Positions 1 through 12,017 of a DNA stretch of 64,000 bases are shown piece after piece. The DNA lies in assembly GCA_023853785.1 (NCBI GenBank), contig JAJIRX010000668.1, positions 186,001 to 250,000 of the forward strand, read 5' to 3'. The DNA comes from Psilocybe azurescens. Lineage: Eukaryota; Basidiomycota; Agaricomycetes; Agaricales; Agrocybaceae. A program made the translations under genes and the position numbers. The notes under the pieces are model-generated. The model made no database searches. It was not told the origin of the DNA and was given only the letters and a program-made list of their open reading frames with translations. Position 1 is the first letter of the stretch; the number at the start of each line of letters is the position of its first letter.

Positions 1-599
1 GAATCGGTGTTTTATCAGCTTGGAGAGTAGGCCTATTAACTTTTGAGCTTGAACTCTTGTTGCCTTAGCTATAGGATGATCAGCTGTCGGATGCCGTACT
101 TCATTCATGCTTCGCTAAAATGGGCCCCAACAGTATATCAAAAGTGCTCTTCTATGATCCGCTTGTCAGAATTGATTGAGAATCTTACACTCGGACAACA
201 CTCGGATTGTCAGAGGACGCTATGTACAATAGTGCTCTAAATAGCCCCTGTCCAAACCAATTTATAATTTCTCACGCTTTTCTCGACGTATGAGAAAGTT
301 GAGAAAGTGAAGGAAGCTTGTTTACAGCCAACTATACGTCTACTTCGGATAATCGAGGGCAGCCAACTCTAGTTCTCTATCATCTACACCAGCGGCGTGA
401 GCCTGGCGATTCCATCTTAAGCAAATTACAGATCTACGCGATACTTAGCAGCCACTACTAATCTCTCATCGCGGTGCGACACAACACCACGCGAGTCCCA
501 TAAGCTCCCACAACCAAAATGTCATCCAATCGAGACATTAATCAACTTAAGCAGATCTCGTAGCGGTTCAGAATTAAATTGCTAGAATTCACTCATTAT

Positions 600-1036
600 T
601 TTGTTACCATGCAGAATTCCTTCAGTCCTTCGAAGCTGACGCTGACGAAGAGCGCGATCTCCTGTATCCAGCAGAACGGCCAGACAGGGATGCCCAACAA
701 ATCAGGACATGCATTGAAGAACTAGAAACGAATTTATGCGACTCGAACAAGCTATCGCAAAATAGGAGACCGAGCTTCAAGGTTTACTCCCGGCAATGAC
801 TTCATTGTATGCGCACAGCCTTTCAAATGGTGTCCAAACTGATTTGTTTCTTAGGTTACATATTGAAGATGGAGACAAAGCAGCATATTAAATAATCATG
901 GTCACCAACATGATCTAAATGATCTCAAATCCCAACTAGCCGACTATCACACCAAACTAGAGAAATGGCGCTCCTTACTATCCCCTATTCGCACCCTCCA
1001 GGTCGAGCTTCTCGGAGACATATTCTACAAATGCAG
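600..1036 (+). pseudogene. F-box-like protein N-terminal fragment
   Basis: Forward reading from about 630 gives a charged helical stretch. Near 915-1036 it gives a heptad-like segment followed by SLLSPIRTLQVELLGDIFY, which matches the way agaricomycete F-box proteins enter the F-box (usual form SPIRRLPxELLxxIF). The canonical LP is LQ here. Upstream frames are interrupted and no clean start or splice chain could be built. After about position 1036 the sequence is instead explained on the other strand by an ABC transporter fragment, so the F-box gene is cut off just inside the motif. F-box proteins recruit substrates to SCF ubiquitin ligases, but this fragment cannot be a working protein as it stands. 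Assignment rests on one motif and its typical preceding context. Confidence 0.45.
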
Positions 1037-1037
1037 G

Positions 1038-1300
1038 GCGGGTAGGATATCGGAAGTGAACATCCTCGAAGCGTATATGGCCTTCGATAGCCTTGCCATT
1101 TACAACCGTTCCGGAGTCGGCTTCAGCGTCAATGTCTGGAACCATGTCGAGGAGCTTGATTATATCTGAGCCAGCGCCTTTTGCTGAAGATACATCGGGA
1201 ACGAAAGAGAACAAATTCCCAGATTGAATGGCGCTGAATGTCGTGCTCTGAGATATTTCTATCAACATTCGAGCATTGAACAGCCTTGAACATATTTCTC
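1038..1300 (-). pseudogene. ABC-B (Ste6/MDR-type) transporter fragment
   Basis: The reverse strand encodes SAIQSGNLFSFVPDVSSAKG, a run of linker residues, then GHIRFEDVHFRYPTRP. This is the end of the second membrane domain and the beginning of a nucleotide-binding domain of a full-size ABC-B exporter of the Ste6/multidrug type. The Walker A region that should follow YPTRP within about 30 residues is absent, because the sequence runs into the F-box-like fragment. Upstream, the reverse frame between 1262 and 1453 is open but not recognisable. It is a truncated relic. It is unrelated to the ATM1 gene near 40 kb, whose equivalent segment is different. Confidence 0.6.
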
Positions 1301-1459
1301 AGGCAACCTTGCGCTCATTTTTCGCGAGCATAGGATTGAATGAAATACCTTTCCGATCCTCAGCAAATCATATGAACGAACCATGACAATCAGAGGCCTT
1401 GGCCTTGCTATCCTTCCTTCAAAGATCCAAGTGCATACTCCGATTACTTTCATTGACCG

Positions 1460-2087
1460 AAGCTAAGTTAGCTTCTAGGGACATTCTTCCATTTTGTGGT
1501 ACACATCCCCGACTCTTGTCAGTTTTAGGTTAAACTCCTTCCACAGGAACCAGTGTGTAACAGACGAACTCCTCATAGCCCTGACATACCCCACCTCTCT
1601 CTAATCTGGTTCTGGTTCTGACAACTGCGGCGGAGACAATGATCCTGATCCTGCCGCCATTCTATGCCCTATTCTTCTCAATCTCTTTTAAGTGGCGGAC
1701 TATTTAACACAACGGACGGACTACTATCAGAGAGATAAAATCACGGCTGTTCGCCTAGTCTCATAAACTGGAGCAGCTGATGAACGGCAAATTTCGCATG
1801 TCACCCCAAACCAATCAGCCCAAGGACCATGAAAGTTTAACTTCGCTTAGCCATGATTTCGACAGCATATATTTTGTCTATTATTTATGAGAAACAACAA
1901 TGTATCCGGTGCAGATCTTATTTTATTTTAACATTGCTGTCTTATCAAACTCGATACATTTCCGATATATATATCAGATTTACATACAATAAAAACCACA
2001 AACTATAAAATTGATATGATACAAGGGCTATCCGAAAGCGAATTCTAAATAATCGAACTACTGAAACGAAGGGAAGCCGAAAAGAAT
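1460..2087. other. Intergenic, no gene seen
   Basis: AT-rich tract near 1860-2000, with no open frame showing recognisable protein features. It probably includes the 3' untranslated region of the rds1-like gene that ends at 2088. Confidence 0.5.
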
Positions 2088-3418
2088 CTAGCCAGACTGG
2101 TACAAAGCCGGGCCAGCAACAATATGGTCGTTTAACGCGGAAATATTCGATGGCGTAACGGTGATGTTAGCATCTGTGATAGCGACGAACCTTGAAGCAC
2201 GGGCGTTAATATCAAGAGGAAGGTAGAGAAGGGAGAGACATACATAGTGCCATTAACGATAGGCGCAGTACTGTCTCCAAAGACAGTGTCACCAGGTTGG
2301 TAGGTCTTGCCGCTCCGACCGTTGATATCCGTGAGCTCCGTATATGTAACGTTTAATTGCGATAACCAGACAACAAACTGGAAAATCGACGTGTTAAGAA
2401 GGAATATAGCGGGAAAAAAAAGGAAGTATACGTACCCTGGCATCACCTGCTGTTGTGTTAGTCACGTAGCTGTTGTTGTAGCTGACATTTTGGCCTGGCG
2501 CATCCCAAGTAAAGAAGACTTCGCGGCCTGCATAAGAGAGGGGCTCGCTGCGGTTGTGGGTGATAGCAGGAGTGGTGTCGTTGCCGATTATCGAGTCGTT
2601 GTAGTAACCTGTAGCATTGGGGTTGTTCTAGACATAGAACAAAACATAAATCCAACAGACCCTTGTCACGCGACAATGAGAAAAGGAGAACGCACGGTGA
2701 TGTTGAGAGCAGGGAAATTTGTCCATTCGATACGGGGGTTTTCAGCGGGGCATGATACAATGTACGGGGCAAGAAGGGTCCAGGCCATAGATTGGGTGAT
2801 GCCTGTCTCAAACCACACAGGCATGGGGAAGAGACCTTCGAACTGCCGGAAGATCATTTGCTGGCGTGCCTCCGTTGTGATTGACTGGAGAAGAAGCTGG
2901 GCGGCGTCGCGCGAGTTGAGGTGCTCCAAGAACCCGTACACACCAGACTCGCCGAATCGAGTAAGCTTCTGGCAGAAGTCGATAAACTCGCGGACGGTGG
3001 TGAAGTTATATTGGTAGGTACACTGCTTGGCTGCATTTTCTCCGAGAATGTTGGTAAGGAGCTGCGCGTGTCCGATTTCCTGTTCGGCCATGAACTGGAT
3101 GAGGTAGCGATCCTCGGCGTCGAGCCCAACAGCTTCGAACTCTTCCACCGAAAACCTAGCAAGACCGTAATTGAAAAGGTCGAGTTCAATCCATTCTTGG
3201 TTGAGAGCCAAATTCTAGAAGAGCAGAAGAGCAGAAGTTAGTTAGAGAAAGGCGGAGAAGCAATCCGAGTTACTGACGATTGACTGGAAGTCAAAATCAC
3301 TCAGAGGGTGATAAAACGGTTCGCTACCGTTGGTTCCAAGACCACCTTCAGGCGTCGGTACAGCAGCAGCGAGGCCTGCGAGAGATACAGTAGCTCCCAG
3401 TACCTTTGAAAGTTTCAT
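2088..3418 (-). CDS. Rds1-like secreted ferritin-fold stress protein
   Basis: Five exons are joined by four short introns. The first exon is 3278-3418 and the second starts at 3214, so the protein reads across the junction as DFQSI/NLALNQEWIELDLF, a hallmark of the fungal Rds1/ferritin-like family. The N-terminus is a signal peptide (hydrophobic run ending AGLAAAVP). Helices follow with FMAEQEIGHAQLL, carrying the Glu/His expected of a ferritin-like bundle. The C-terminal exon ends in DHIVAGPALYQSG. There are many N-glycosylation sequons (NIT, NAT, NDS, NDT, NNS, NTT, NVT). S. pombe rds1 responds to stress and nutrient change; the biochemical role is not settled. A TATA-like element lies about 95 bp upstream of the start. 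All splice joins keep frame, with no damage seen. Confidence 0.85.
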
Positions 3419-3510
3419 GGTGTTGATGGCCGGGATCGATGTAGCGAGGTATATGGAAGCCGGAAGAGCGCAGAAAAGCCTCGTAAGGACTTAGGATGCA
3501 TGGTTTCAAG

Positions 3511-3518
3511 TTTATAAA
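3511..3518 (-). promoter_or_regulatory. TATA-like box upstream of the rds1-like gene
   Basis: The reverse strand reads GGTTTATAAAC about 95 bp before the start codon at 3418, a spacing that fits a TATA element with a short 5' leader. Confidence 0.4.
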
Positions 3519-4365
3519 CCTCCACAGATGAATAGGAGATCAGGTTTGGGGAGACGACCAGTACGATTTGGAAAGCCCGGTCATACACATGACAGAAAGT
3601 CTCAGTCGCTGGCGATCGGATGACAAGGTAAGCTGGAAGGAAAAGCCCAACGGATCCACAATCTAAGAAAAGATGGGAGTCTCGGAACTTTTGCTTTTTG
3701 TCTATTGGCGGGTGGGAGTGCGGTGTTCGATGGGTCCAGCGGCTGTTAGGTAATAGGGCGATCGCCGCGCACTGAAAGGATCAAGGCGAAATTTACCCGT
3801 TAGGATGGAGTGGTGATTTTTCTTAAAGAAAGCGACATACAGCTTCAGAATACACAGTTCTTCGACAGGTGCAGCAGTGCAGCAGGCTGCAGGACTGAGA
3901 TCTAGAGTTTCCGAAGACTTTGTTCATGAAATCCGGCACCGTGACCCACGACACGCCCGACGAACTTTTGATTTTGGAAAATTAAGTTCTGGGATGCTCC
4001 TGAGAAAGGCAGCAATGTGCACAATTTAACTGCCGTACAAAGCGATACCAAACACCGGCAGAAGAAAGAGCTTGTTCCGATTTTAGGATCAACGCTGGAT
4101 TGCGGTTTATTTACGATTGTTGCGAGGTGAGTTCTCGAAGCGGTAAAAGTTACCTTTTTCAGATTGTGGTAGTCCTAATTGATAACAACTCTGCTGTGTT
4201 GTGATTGGAACAATTTAAATTGTTACATACTACAAATGAACGAAGAGGCGGTTGAAAGTTGGATACAATGTCTAATACAAGAACTACGCGAAAACAAGTA
4301 TTCGCATGCGTCAAACTGGGCATTGAGTACTTTTGACGAGAATGAAAGCATAGATACGAATATAC
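3519..4365. other. Intergenic between the rds1-like and NOPCHAP1-like genes
   Basis: No coding signature was found. It contains the upstream region of the rds1-like gene and the 3' flank of the NOPCHAP1-like gene. A forward open frame at 4179-4412 has no recognisable features. Confidence 0.4.
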
Positions 4366-5266
4366 TCAAGATTGTTCATCTAGAACCACAATGCCCGGGC
4401 GTGGTTTGTTAGAGGCGCGCTTGGGAAGAGGTTTGATAGGCCTTGAAGGTATGAATGAGGTTATGATCTCAGAGGATTCATCTGAATCAGCGTCCGAATC
4501 CTCGTCCCGTGCGTTGTCTGAGGATTCGGATGACGAGGAGGAAGTGGACATCTCGGAGTCTTCATTTTCCCGATTCACAGGATGAGACCGATCTTCGAAC
4601 ACTCCGAGACCCAGATTCTGTATTGGTCAGAACACGGTTACGGGTAATCAAAGAAGTATGGTGTGTACCATCTCAATGTATTGATCCATCCCCTCTGGAA
4701 TGTGTTCGATGTCAACGCTATTCGGGTCTTCTTGGGCTCGCTGAGATAGAAGCGCGTTCGACGCTTCAAGTTGAGGAAGAAAGGCCTGGACGCGAGACAG
4801 GACTACGAAAAGGTCAACACCGTTTATGGAGCACTCGAATTTTGAAAACACACGCTCTGTGGGAGGTTTGGTAGAGAAGGTTGTTCTGTCACCAAAGTTA
4901 AACTCAGGAATACCAGATGGACGCGCAAAATTCCTCGTGTGTGAGGATGCATTCAGTTTTTCAAGGTAGGATTCTGCAGTACGATACGTTTATCAGTTCC
5001 TTCGCACAGAAAAGCTTGGTGGTCCAAGCATACGGATTCTGGTTTGTCTATCCTCTTCATCCTCTACGTCTAGCTTTTCCACTCCCCGTGGAGTTGTATC
5101 ACCATCTTCGTCCATAGTGGAAGTCAAGACTGATTCGAAGGGTAAAGGTGAGAACTTGGGGGTCAGGACCGGGACTCGGCTGAGCAAAAGCCATGCGGGT
5201 ACGCCATCACGTGTTCCTGGTTGACAAATAATTATCAACAGAAGCTGCACTGTTCGAATCAGGCAT
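4366..5266 (-). CDS. NOPCHAP1/DUF4598-like nucleolar assembly protein
   Basis: The core reads SRVQAFLPQLEASNALLSQR, then DPNSVDIEHI and, across an intron, QYIEM/NLGLGVFE, which is the signature of DUF4598 (C12orf45/NOPCHAP1 family). The family's human member links the R2TP/AAA+ chaperones to box C/D snoRNP assembly. The tail is Ser/Asp/Glu-rich and acidic, then basic. A 60-bp intron (GTATGC...TGCAG) joins RQTRI to QSYLEKLNASS, and a second short intron precedes NLGLG. The 5' end is uncertain: ATG at 5266 (MPDSNSAAS) needs another intron before the SPLPFESVLTS segment, and no donor there is fully convincing. The gene runs divergently from the coiled-coil gene starting at 5347, so the 80 bp between them must hold two promoters. 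Confidence 0.75.
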
Positions 5267-5346
5267 TGTTCGTCTGCGCTACCATTGTGGCATTATTAAA
5301 TGCGATACCCCTCTTCTTTCTTTTTCAACATTAACAGGGCACAAGC

Positions 5347-8319
5347 ATGGTGAGCAAATTTTTGAAAGCTTTTTGTTGCGCCACTGACCTTCTCGCAGGA
5401 TAAACCATACGGAAGAAATAGACAATCAGTAGCTGATATCGAAAGAGAGCTTTATAGAGTGTTCGAAGAGCATCCGGACTGCACAACAAACGAGCAAGGA
5501 GAACCATCGGTGCCAGGAGACAGTGTCTTTTCCATTCTTGAAATTTTTGCAGACTTGTATAATGGGACTCCGTTGCTATCCGAGGAAGAGACTGCCGCAC
5601 TTCGGGACCTCGTCAACCAACATCAAGGCATACAAGTCACTCCACCTCTCCTTCTCCAACTAGTAGCGGAAAAAACAAAGGCAGTTACACCTCCACGGAG
5701 TCCAATGCACGACAGCAACAGCAGCGAAGACGAACGAGATGGCTACGGGCACACCAGAACCTTGAGCAACGAATCTACGGGAACTTCTTATCGCCCAAGT
5801 CCTCATAGTCGTCCACCTTCTCGAGGTCCTACGATTCCCTCCTCTTTGAAGTCGCCGCTGGACTCGGACCGAAGACAAAGGTCCACCCCCTCAATTCTGC
5901 TCCCTCAAGTTGGGCAAAACGTCCCACGCCTGCAGGCCGCAGGAAAAGTGATGCTGGAAATCGTAGTGATTCTGAGGTATGTACATGGCTCATTCCTTCG
6001 GAAGCCCGCGTTAAATGATATTTTTTACGCGTAGTCTGGTGGCCCGCCAGTTTCGTGGGGTCGAGCACCGCGAGACCGAGCTAGAACACCTTCTAACCCC
6101 ACTTCTCCTACAAGTTCTTCCAGAGAATTGAGCTTCTCTCCCGGCTCGCCTGATTTTGGTCGCCGATCTCGACCGCATTCTCGTGCCCAGTCTCAACCAC
6201 AGAATACCTTCAACAACAACCTCTTCGATGGTTATTCCTCTCCCGACGACACGGTCAAGCGACCTGGAGCGCGTTACGGATACGACTTCAATGACTCTTT
6301 CGGGAATGTCGTGTCCACCCTCCCGATGCCTCGTTCTGGAGACGATTCGGACGACGATGATATGGACGCTGGTTTAGTTCACGATCGCTCTATAGCTCTT
6401 TCAACAGTTTCCATGGAAGTTAGCGAGCGAATAGAAGCGTTGACGAGGACAAATGATCAGCTGGGCCGCAAGGTGGTAGAACTCGAGACGACCCTACAAA
6501 ATAAGCTCGCTGAGCACGAACTGGAGTTGGAAGAGACACATCAACGTCTGGAGGAACTGCGAAGCGAACTTAGCGCTTCCAATAGAGAGGAGAAGGAATT
6601 GAGAGCGAAAGATGTTTGTGCCATGTTTTTTTATCTGTATGTTTTTTGACCCACCACTGACCATTTACTCTCAGTCGCGCAACATGGCCCAAATCACTGC
6701 CCTCGAAGCAGAAGTTGCCAAAGTGCAGAAAGCTCTGGATAGTGCGAAAGCAACATACAGCAGTCTACAGCGACAATACCAAGAGCAATGCTGTGTGTGG
6801 CATTTTATATGATCAACAACTGCGATGATACTAAAACAGTCCATTGTAGCTGCCTCCGAAAAATACCGCGACGACCTCAGGAAAGAGAAGAAACCATTCG
6901 TTCTCTTAAGGACGCCGTTTCTCTGCATGAAATTGAAACCGGAAAATGGACAAAAGAGCATGAAAGCTACGAAGATCGCATTGCCCAGCTTGAAATAGAA
7001 CTTTCCACCGCGCTTGAAGCCCATACCCACCTCGACGAGCAAAAACAGGAGAATATGCTTTTGAAGGAAACCATTGACAGGATGCGGTTTGACATGGATG
7101 AGTTGCGGAATGCTATGACAGCTGTCGGAGCAGCTGGAAGTAATCAGTCCAGTGCTGCTAATACTATGACCAAGAGCCTTGGTGCGGAACTCGCCAACGT
7201 GAGATGGAATATAGACCCGGAGGAATCGCCAGAGCCAGAGGGATACCAAAGTGGAGACAATACCGCAGTCGAGGAAGAGGAGACTGAGGAAGAAGACGAC
7301 GAAGATGTCATTCAGACCATCATCACAAAGAGGAAACGGGTTTGTTTTTTATTAACATAGAGCCCACAAAATATACTAATTTTTCCCTCGAATAACAGAA
7401 AGTAGCCAGTCGTGCTAACATCATGCCTTCGACGAGGCAGACATTCGACGAAATGAAGGAATACTCAGATTTCGGGACGCAATACGATCCGACAGAGTTT
7501 GCCGTCAACCATGGTGTTCAGACAGAGCCTGAATTGAAACCCGTCAAAACATCCTTCAGCATCCAAACCGACGAGATACCCCAACCCAAACCAGTGCCTG
7601 CGGCCCCACCTCGAATTACTGTCGAAATGGAGATCCAGACCGAGGAAGCGGCCGAAGAGCCTTCAAGATCGCCTTCGCCGGCCCACGATGAGAGCATGGC
7701 CTCGTCGTCTTCCACTATTGTACCACCTACCCCTAAAGCTCTCCCTAAACCACTCGACCACCTTGATGAACCGCCCGCATATAATCAAGTCACTGAAGCG
7801 GACAAAGAGGAACGCAAATGGCGCCTGGCTGCTGAAGCGACCCTCAAGGAATGGCACCACGGCGCTAAGATACCCTTAGAACCTATTGCAGGTGGCGTCT
7901 CAGAGGAGACCGTTGAGGAATGGAAGGCTCTAAAGCAGGAGCTCGGTGTGGAATGCACCGTCATCGACAAGATAATTGCAGCCTCCGACAAGACTCCACG
8001 AAAGGACCCAAAGCCCCGCCGAAACAGGTTCTACAACATCTACAACACCTATGTATATGGTGACAAAAACGCAACCTCGCCGACCACCAGTCAGGTGATC
8101 ACGTACTTGAGCGTGGGCGCTCTCGCTGTCTTCGCTGTCACACCCTATATAATGCCTCATAATTCGATACCCGGGGGTGTAACATATGCGGATAGGGCAG
8201 CGTGGAACAGTTTCAACGCGATGCCAGGCGACACCGCCGATGGAACCACGGCCGTGTTGGAAATTATCCGACGCCTCACTGGCGGAGCTGCCAGATATGC
8301 GCGAGGCTGGCCAACATAA
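5347..8319 (+). CDS. Conserved coiled-coil protein with C-terminal membrane segment
   Basis: The start codon sits alone in the first exon (5347-5349), followed by a 49-bp intron. Exon 2 (5399-5976) opens DKPYGRNRQSVADIERELY. Further exons are about 6035-6613, 6675-6790, 6840-7339 and 7399-8319, giving roughly 900 residues. Order of parts: an N-terminal helical region (about 1-80, EEHPDCTTNEQ, ADLYNGTPLLSEEE), a Ser/Pro/Arg-rich disordered region, long coiled coils, an acidic EEEETEEEDDED patch, repeated VQTEP/IQTDE/IQTEE motifs, then one hydrophobic segment (VITYLSVGALAVFAV) about 60 residues from the end. This looks like a membrane-anchored tether or adaptor, an inference. Two single-base frame breaks are inferred, in a C run at 5886-5890 and near 6891-6893. 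The name of the family is not known to me. Confidence 0.75.
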
Positions 8320-9066
8320 ACACCCGGCGGTTCATCTAGTCGACATTTCTTTGGCACCCTGCTTACCGTGTACATTTTCCTTTTTTCTAGGTCGTCATTG
8401 TTCAATTTCCCATATAATCAAGCCACGCAACCACCACCACCACTCAGTACTCACCCCTCACTGATCAGGCTACTTTCGAACTTCTCACTCCCTTAATTAT
8501 ATATTTCTCTCCTTACTTATTTTATTACCCTCTTCATGTTCACATACTATTTCTTTGGATTTCTCGATATCGCTGGGGTATAACTTAATGCTGTTTTTTT
8601 GTGCAACCATTGTAATCTAGTGTACAGTGTACAAAAATGCAGATACCTTAAAAAGCGTCTTTTCTAGTGAAACTACCGGATCTAACAGTGTCCGCATAGA
8701 ATCGGAACGGAGCGAACAATACAAGTCGCTAGCTACAATATCAAATGACAATTCGAAGGGCATATAGTAAATCTAGGGTATGAAAGAAATCGGAAGGGTT
8801 TTGGGGACAGAAAATACAGAAGGAGATGTTGACTTGGGATCGATTGAGTGGGGGTTGGTAGGGTGTTTACAAAGAGCAGAGGGTGGTTTATGATGAGTGG
8901 TATCAATGCAATCATGGTTGGTCATGGTGCTTGTAAGAATGTAATGCAAGAAAAAAAGTCCTCAGAAGTCCGTGGAATGGATGGATGTGATGTTTAAAAG
9001 ATGCGTCTCCAAAAATGATGTGTAAATGTATATGGTGAGAAAAGGAGACGAGGAAAGAGGAGGAAC
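8320..9066. other. Convergent 3' region
   Basis: The coiled-coil gene (forward) and the kinase gene (reverse) end toward each other. The interval is T-rich and A-rich, consistent with two 3' untranslated regions. No gene was seen. Confidence 0.5.
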
Positions 9067-11831
9067 TCAATGCAGATGCTGCTCTCCGTCGTTGTGGATG
9101 TGTCTCCGAGGAGAGAACGTGACGCCTCGATCCTCGTCGTCTTCATCGTCTTCGTCGCTTGAGCTGTCTTCATCCTCGTCTTCTTCGCCACGATCATGGT
9201 CATGGTCATGGATCAGGTCGTCCAGCTCGCTGCCACGCTGCCAACTATCGTTGTCGTCTTGCGTCATGCTCCCGATAGTCGACGAGTCGTCGTCATACAC
9301 CGGATTTCCGTACCGGTCGTCAAACGTCTGGGGTTGTGGGTTCGCCATGGCCATCACGGGCGTCAAACGACGCGGCGTCGACGGCCCTGCCACAGCCGGA
9401 ACGGTGATCCCCTCATTGTTCGTCACGCCGCCTGCGCCGACGATCATATCATGCTCGTTGAGATTATATCCGATAGATGGCACGTTGATGATCTCTGCGT
9501 TGTCCTCCTGGCCAGGATGTCCCCAGCTAGACGCGCGGCGTGCCGCGGTCAGCGCCCTGCTGTCCATGGCGTCAGGGCCCGGCCTGTATTTGCTGAGAGC
9601 CTCTTCGCTCCTCCTCGTGTTCGGCGTCTGTACGATAATCTCCCCGGGCGCCTGGATCATCTCCGGAGCATAATCAGGGGCAGTGGGCGTCTGTATCGCG
9701 AACTTGTTGGGCCGCCAAGCCGAAATCGATGTGCTGTTCCACCACCAGAAGCGACTGCGCTTCTCGCCGGTGCTCATCGCCGTCGCATGCCCTGGTGCAG
9801 AAGACGAGCTCGCGCCGTCGCGGCTAAGAACCTTGCTGTCAGACCCGCGGCGCGCTTTAGGTGCGGACCCTTGAAGCGCACTCGTGGACGTCGAGTTCCC
9901 ACGGAGCCCCCGTTCGCGCTCGATAGAATTAGAGCGCAGGCTCTTGGATCCCTTCGACATCGGCCGCTTCAGGGTCTTGGACGGCTCCGCTTTCATCTTG
10001 CCTTTGCTCTGCTTTGCATGGAAGACACCCGGGCTCGAGAACGCGGTCTCTGGGTCTAGGAAAGGACGGCTCTGCCGCTGTAGTGGGTCAGATACTATTT
10101 CTGTCGGAAGGATCGAGGGGTCATGGGTTGTCCGGGGGTCCAAGCGCGAGCTAGGACGGCGGAAAAGCGAGGATACGTGCCGGACGAGTTTTCCGCCCCA
10201 CCTCCATTGGAAACGCACAGCGGACATCGCATTCGAGGTGTCGTTCAGAGAGACATTGATTTTCGCACTACTAGGTGACGTGATCTGGAGCCACTTTTGC
10301 GGATTGTCTAGGTCCTGCAAGAGCCAGGGGTGCTTCTGTGAACCGTCAATGGAACGCTGGGTTTGAGAATTCAACCTGCACATACGAAAAGCTTTATCTA
10401 AATACGCACCTTCACTTCGTCGAGGGTTATGCGGAGGTGAGAATCCTTTTGGAGAAAATGGTCCAACAGATGGATTATGTTGGCTCCTTCTACGTCTGGA
10501 TCTGGATGACGGCCACCTGACGGTATCCTGTCGAATCCAATGACGGGAGGAATTGGCCAATCATCATTGCAGATGGAAATATAAAGCGAGAATTCGGAAC
10601 CATGTGTACTGTTCGAGCCTTGACTGGCTACAAAAGGGGTCGTCCCAAACAGAAGGCAGTAGAGAGTAACGCCGAGGGCCCAAACATCTATAGATTTTGT
10701 GATTTCGGGGCGTTCAATCGGGCTAGCGGGTGAAGTGGAGACGAGGGATGTAGAAGACTGCAGCGCTGTTGAACTGAGAGAAATAGAACCAGGTACATCG
10801 TGAGTATGCTCGTATATCACCTCAGGAGCTAGAAATGAGGGCGTCCCAGCTCGCCTAGTGAGGCCTGATTCGTCAAGCAGAATAGGATCACTAGGGTCAT
10901 TATCAACATCTTTTCCTCCCGCGGCGGCCAAACGTTGAGCATAGGAGAAATGCGATACACCAAAGTCACCAATCTTGACCTGGCGACGGTCTTCCGTCCA
11001 GAGAAGATTCGCAGGCTTAATATCACGGTGAATGATGCCCTGGTGATGTACTAAGCAAATAAAATATTAGTAAAAGTAAAGATAGGGGCAGTAAACAATC
11101 ACGAACGATATTCTAGACCAAGAACGGCGTCTCGAAGAATACGACGGGTTTGCGAGACGGTGAGAACAGGGTTACTGTTTTCGTCGCGCCATTTCACCTC
11201 TCCGCCTCCAAGATATTCCATAACTGCGAAAGTTGAAGGTATTTAGAATTGTGATGACCGTATTGACCCAGAATATGAAGTGGTACCAAGGAAACTAGGG
11301 GCCACGTACCCATATATATCTTCTCTTGTACCCTGTCGTCTATGACCTCGTATAACCTGACGACGTGTGGATGTCGCAGCTTCTTCATGATAGCGATTTC
11401 CCTCTTTATCTTTGCCTCTGTCGTGTTCAGCCTGTCAGCGACAGGTATGTGCGGGTAATTTGGGATGCGTGGTCTGCGCAGACTCCTGAGTTGTTCTGCG
11501 CGAGGGTTATTCCGCTTAACCGACTTCATAGCCTATGATCACGAATATTGGGGCAAAGGCGACCACGAAAATACGAAGCGCGACTCACGACTGGGATACG
11601 GCGTTCGGGATGTCCTATCGGAAGCCGTGGATTGACCTTTTGGCAGAGATATACATCTCCATGCTGGCCACCACCGACTCTTACGTGCCGAACATAGTCA
11701 TTGATCATGGGCTTGCCCTCATCGACGAAGCCGTCAAAATGGCTGGTGTAGAGGACATCGCCCTCTGGGTCGAAGAGAACGGGGGCAGTTGCAACCTGAC
11801 TCGCCGGGGGAACAGCTCTTGCAGACATCAT
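9067..11831 (-). CDS. CaMKK-type Ser/Thr protein kinase (Sak1/Elm1/Ssp1-like)
   Basis: Five exons (11589-11831, 11310-11532, 11107-11223, 10410-11050, 9067-10335) splice to an exact 830-residue frame. Kinase features: ATP-binding Lys in VAMKSV (K84), a helix-C region in EAKIKREIAIMKKLRHPHVV, hinge VMEYLGGGEV, catalytic IIHRDIKPANLL (D204), GDFG (D223), activation loop RRAGTPSFLAPEV, then DVWALGVTLYCLLFG. The insert between DFG and APE and the APE-to-DVWALG spacing resemble the CaMKK/Sak1-Elm1-Tos3/Ssp1 group, which phosphorylates the activation loop of AMPK (Snf1). After KHPWLLQDL comes a long disordered tail with basic patches and a terminal Asp/Glu-rich stretch before RGVTFSPRRH. Whether the role is AMPK activation or polarity control is inference. 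No frame damage was seen. Confidence 0.85.
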
Positions 11832-12017
11832 AGGGGAAGAAACATGGAGGGAGCGTGTGTGGAGGATGTGGAATATATTTGCTTGTTAAATGCAATGTAT
11901 ATAGGTAACGGTAAAGATCGTTTCGGACGACTTGATTCAGAAGATCATGAGGCTATTTCCTAATTAAGAACACTACCAGACCCCGGACACTCTTCCATTG
12001 CTATTCACATCTTGAAC

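Noticed and set aside
9196..10059. Forward open frame of 287 codons
   Set aside because: Antisense shadow of the disordered tail of the CaMKK-type kinase, whose reverse frame carries the supported protein.
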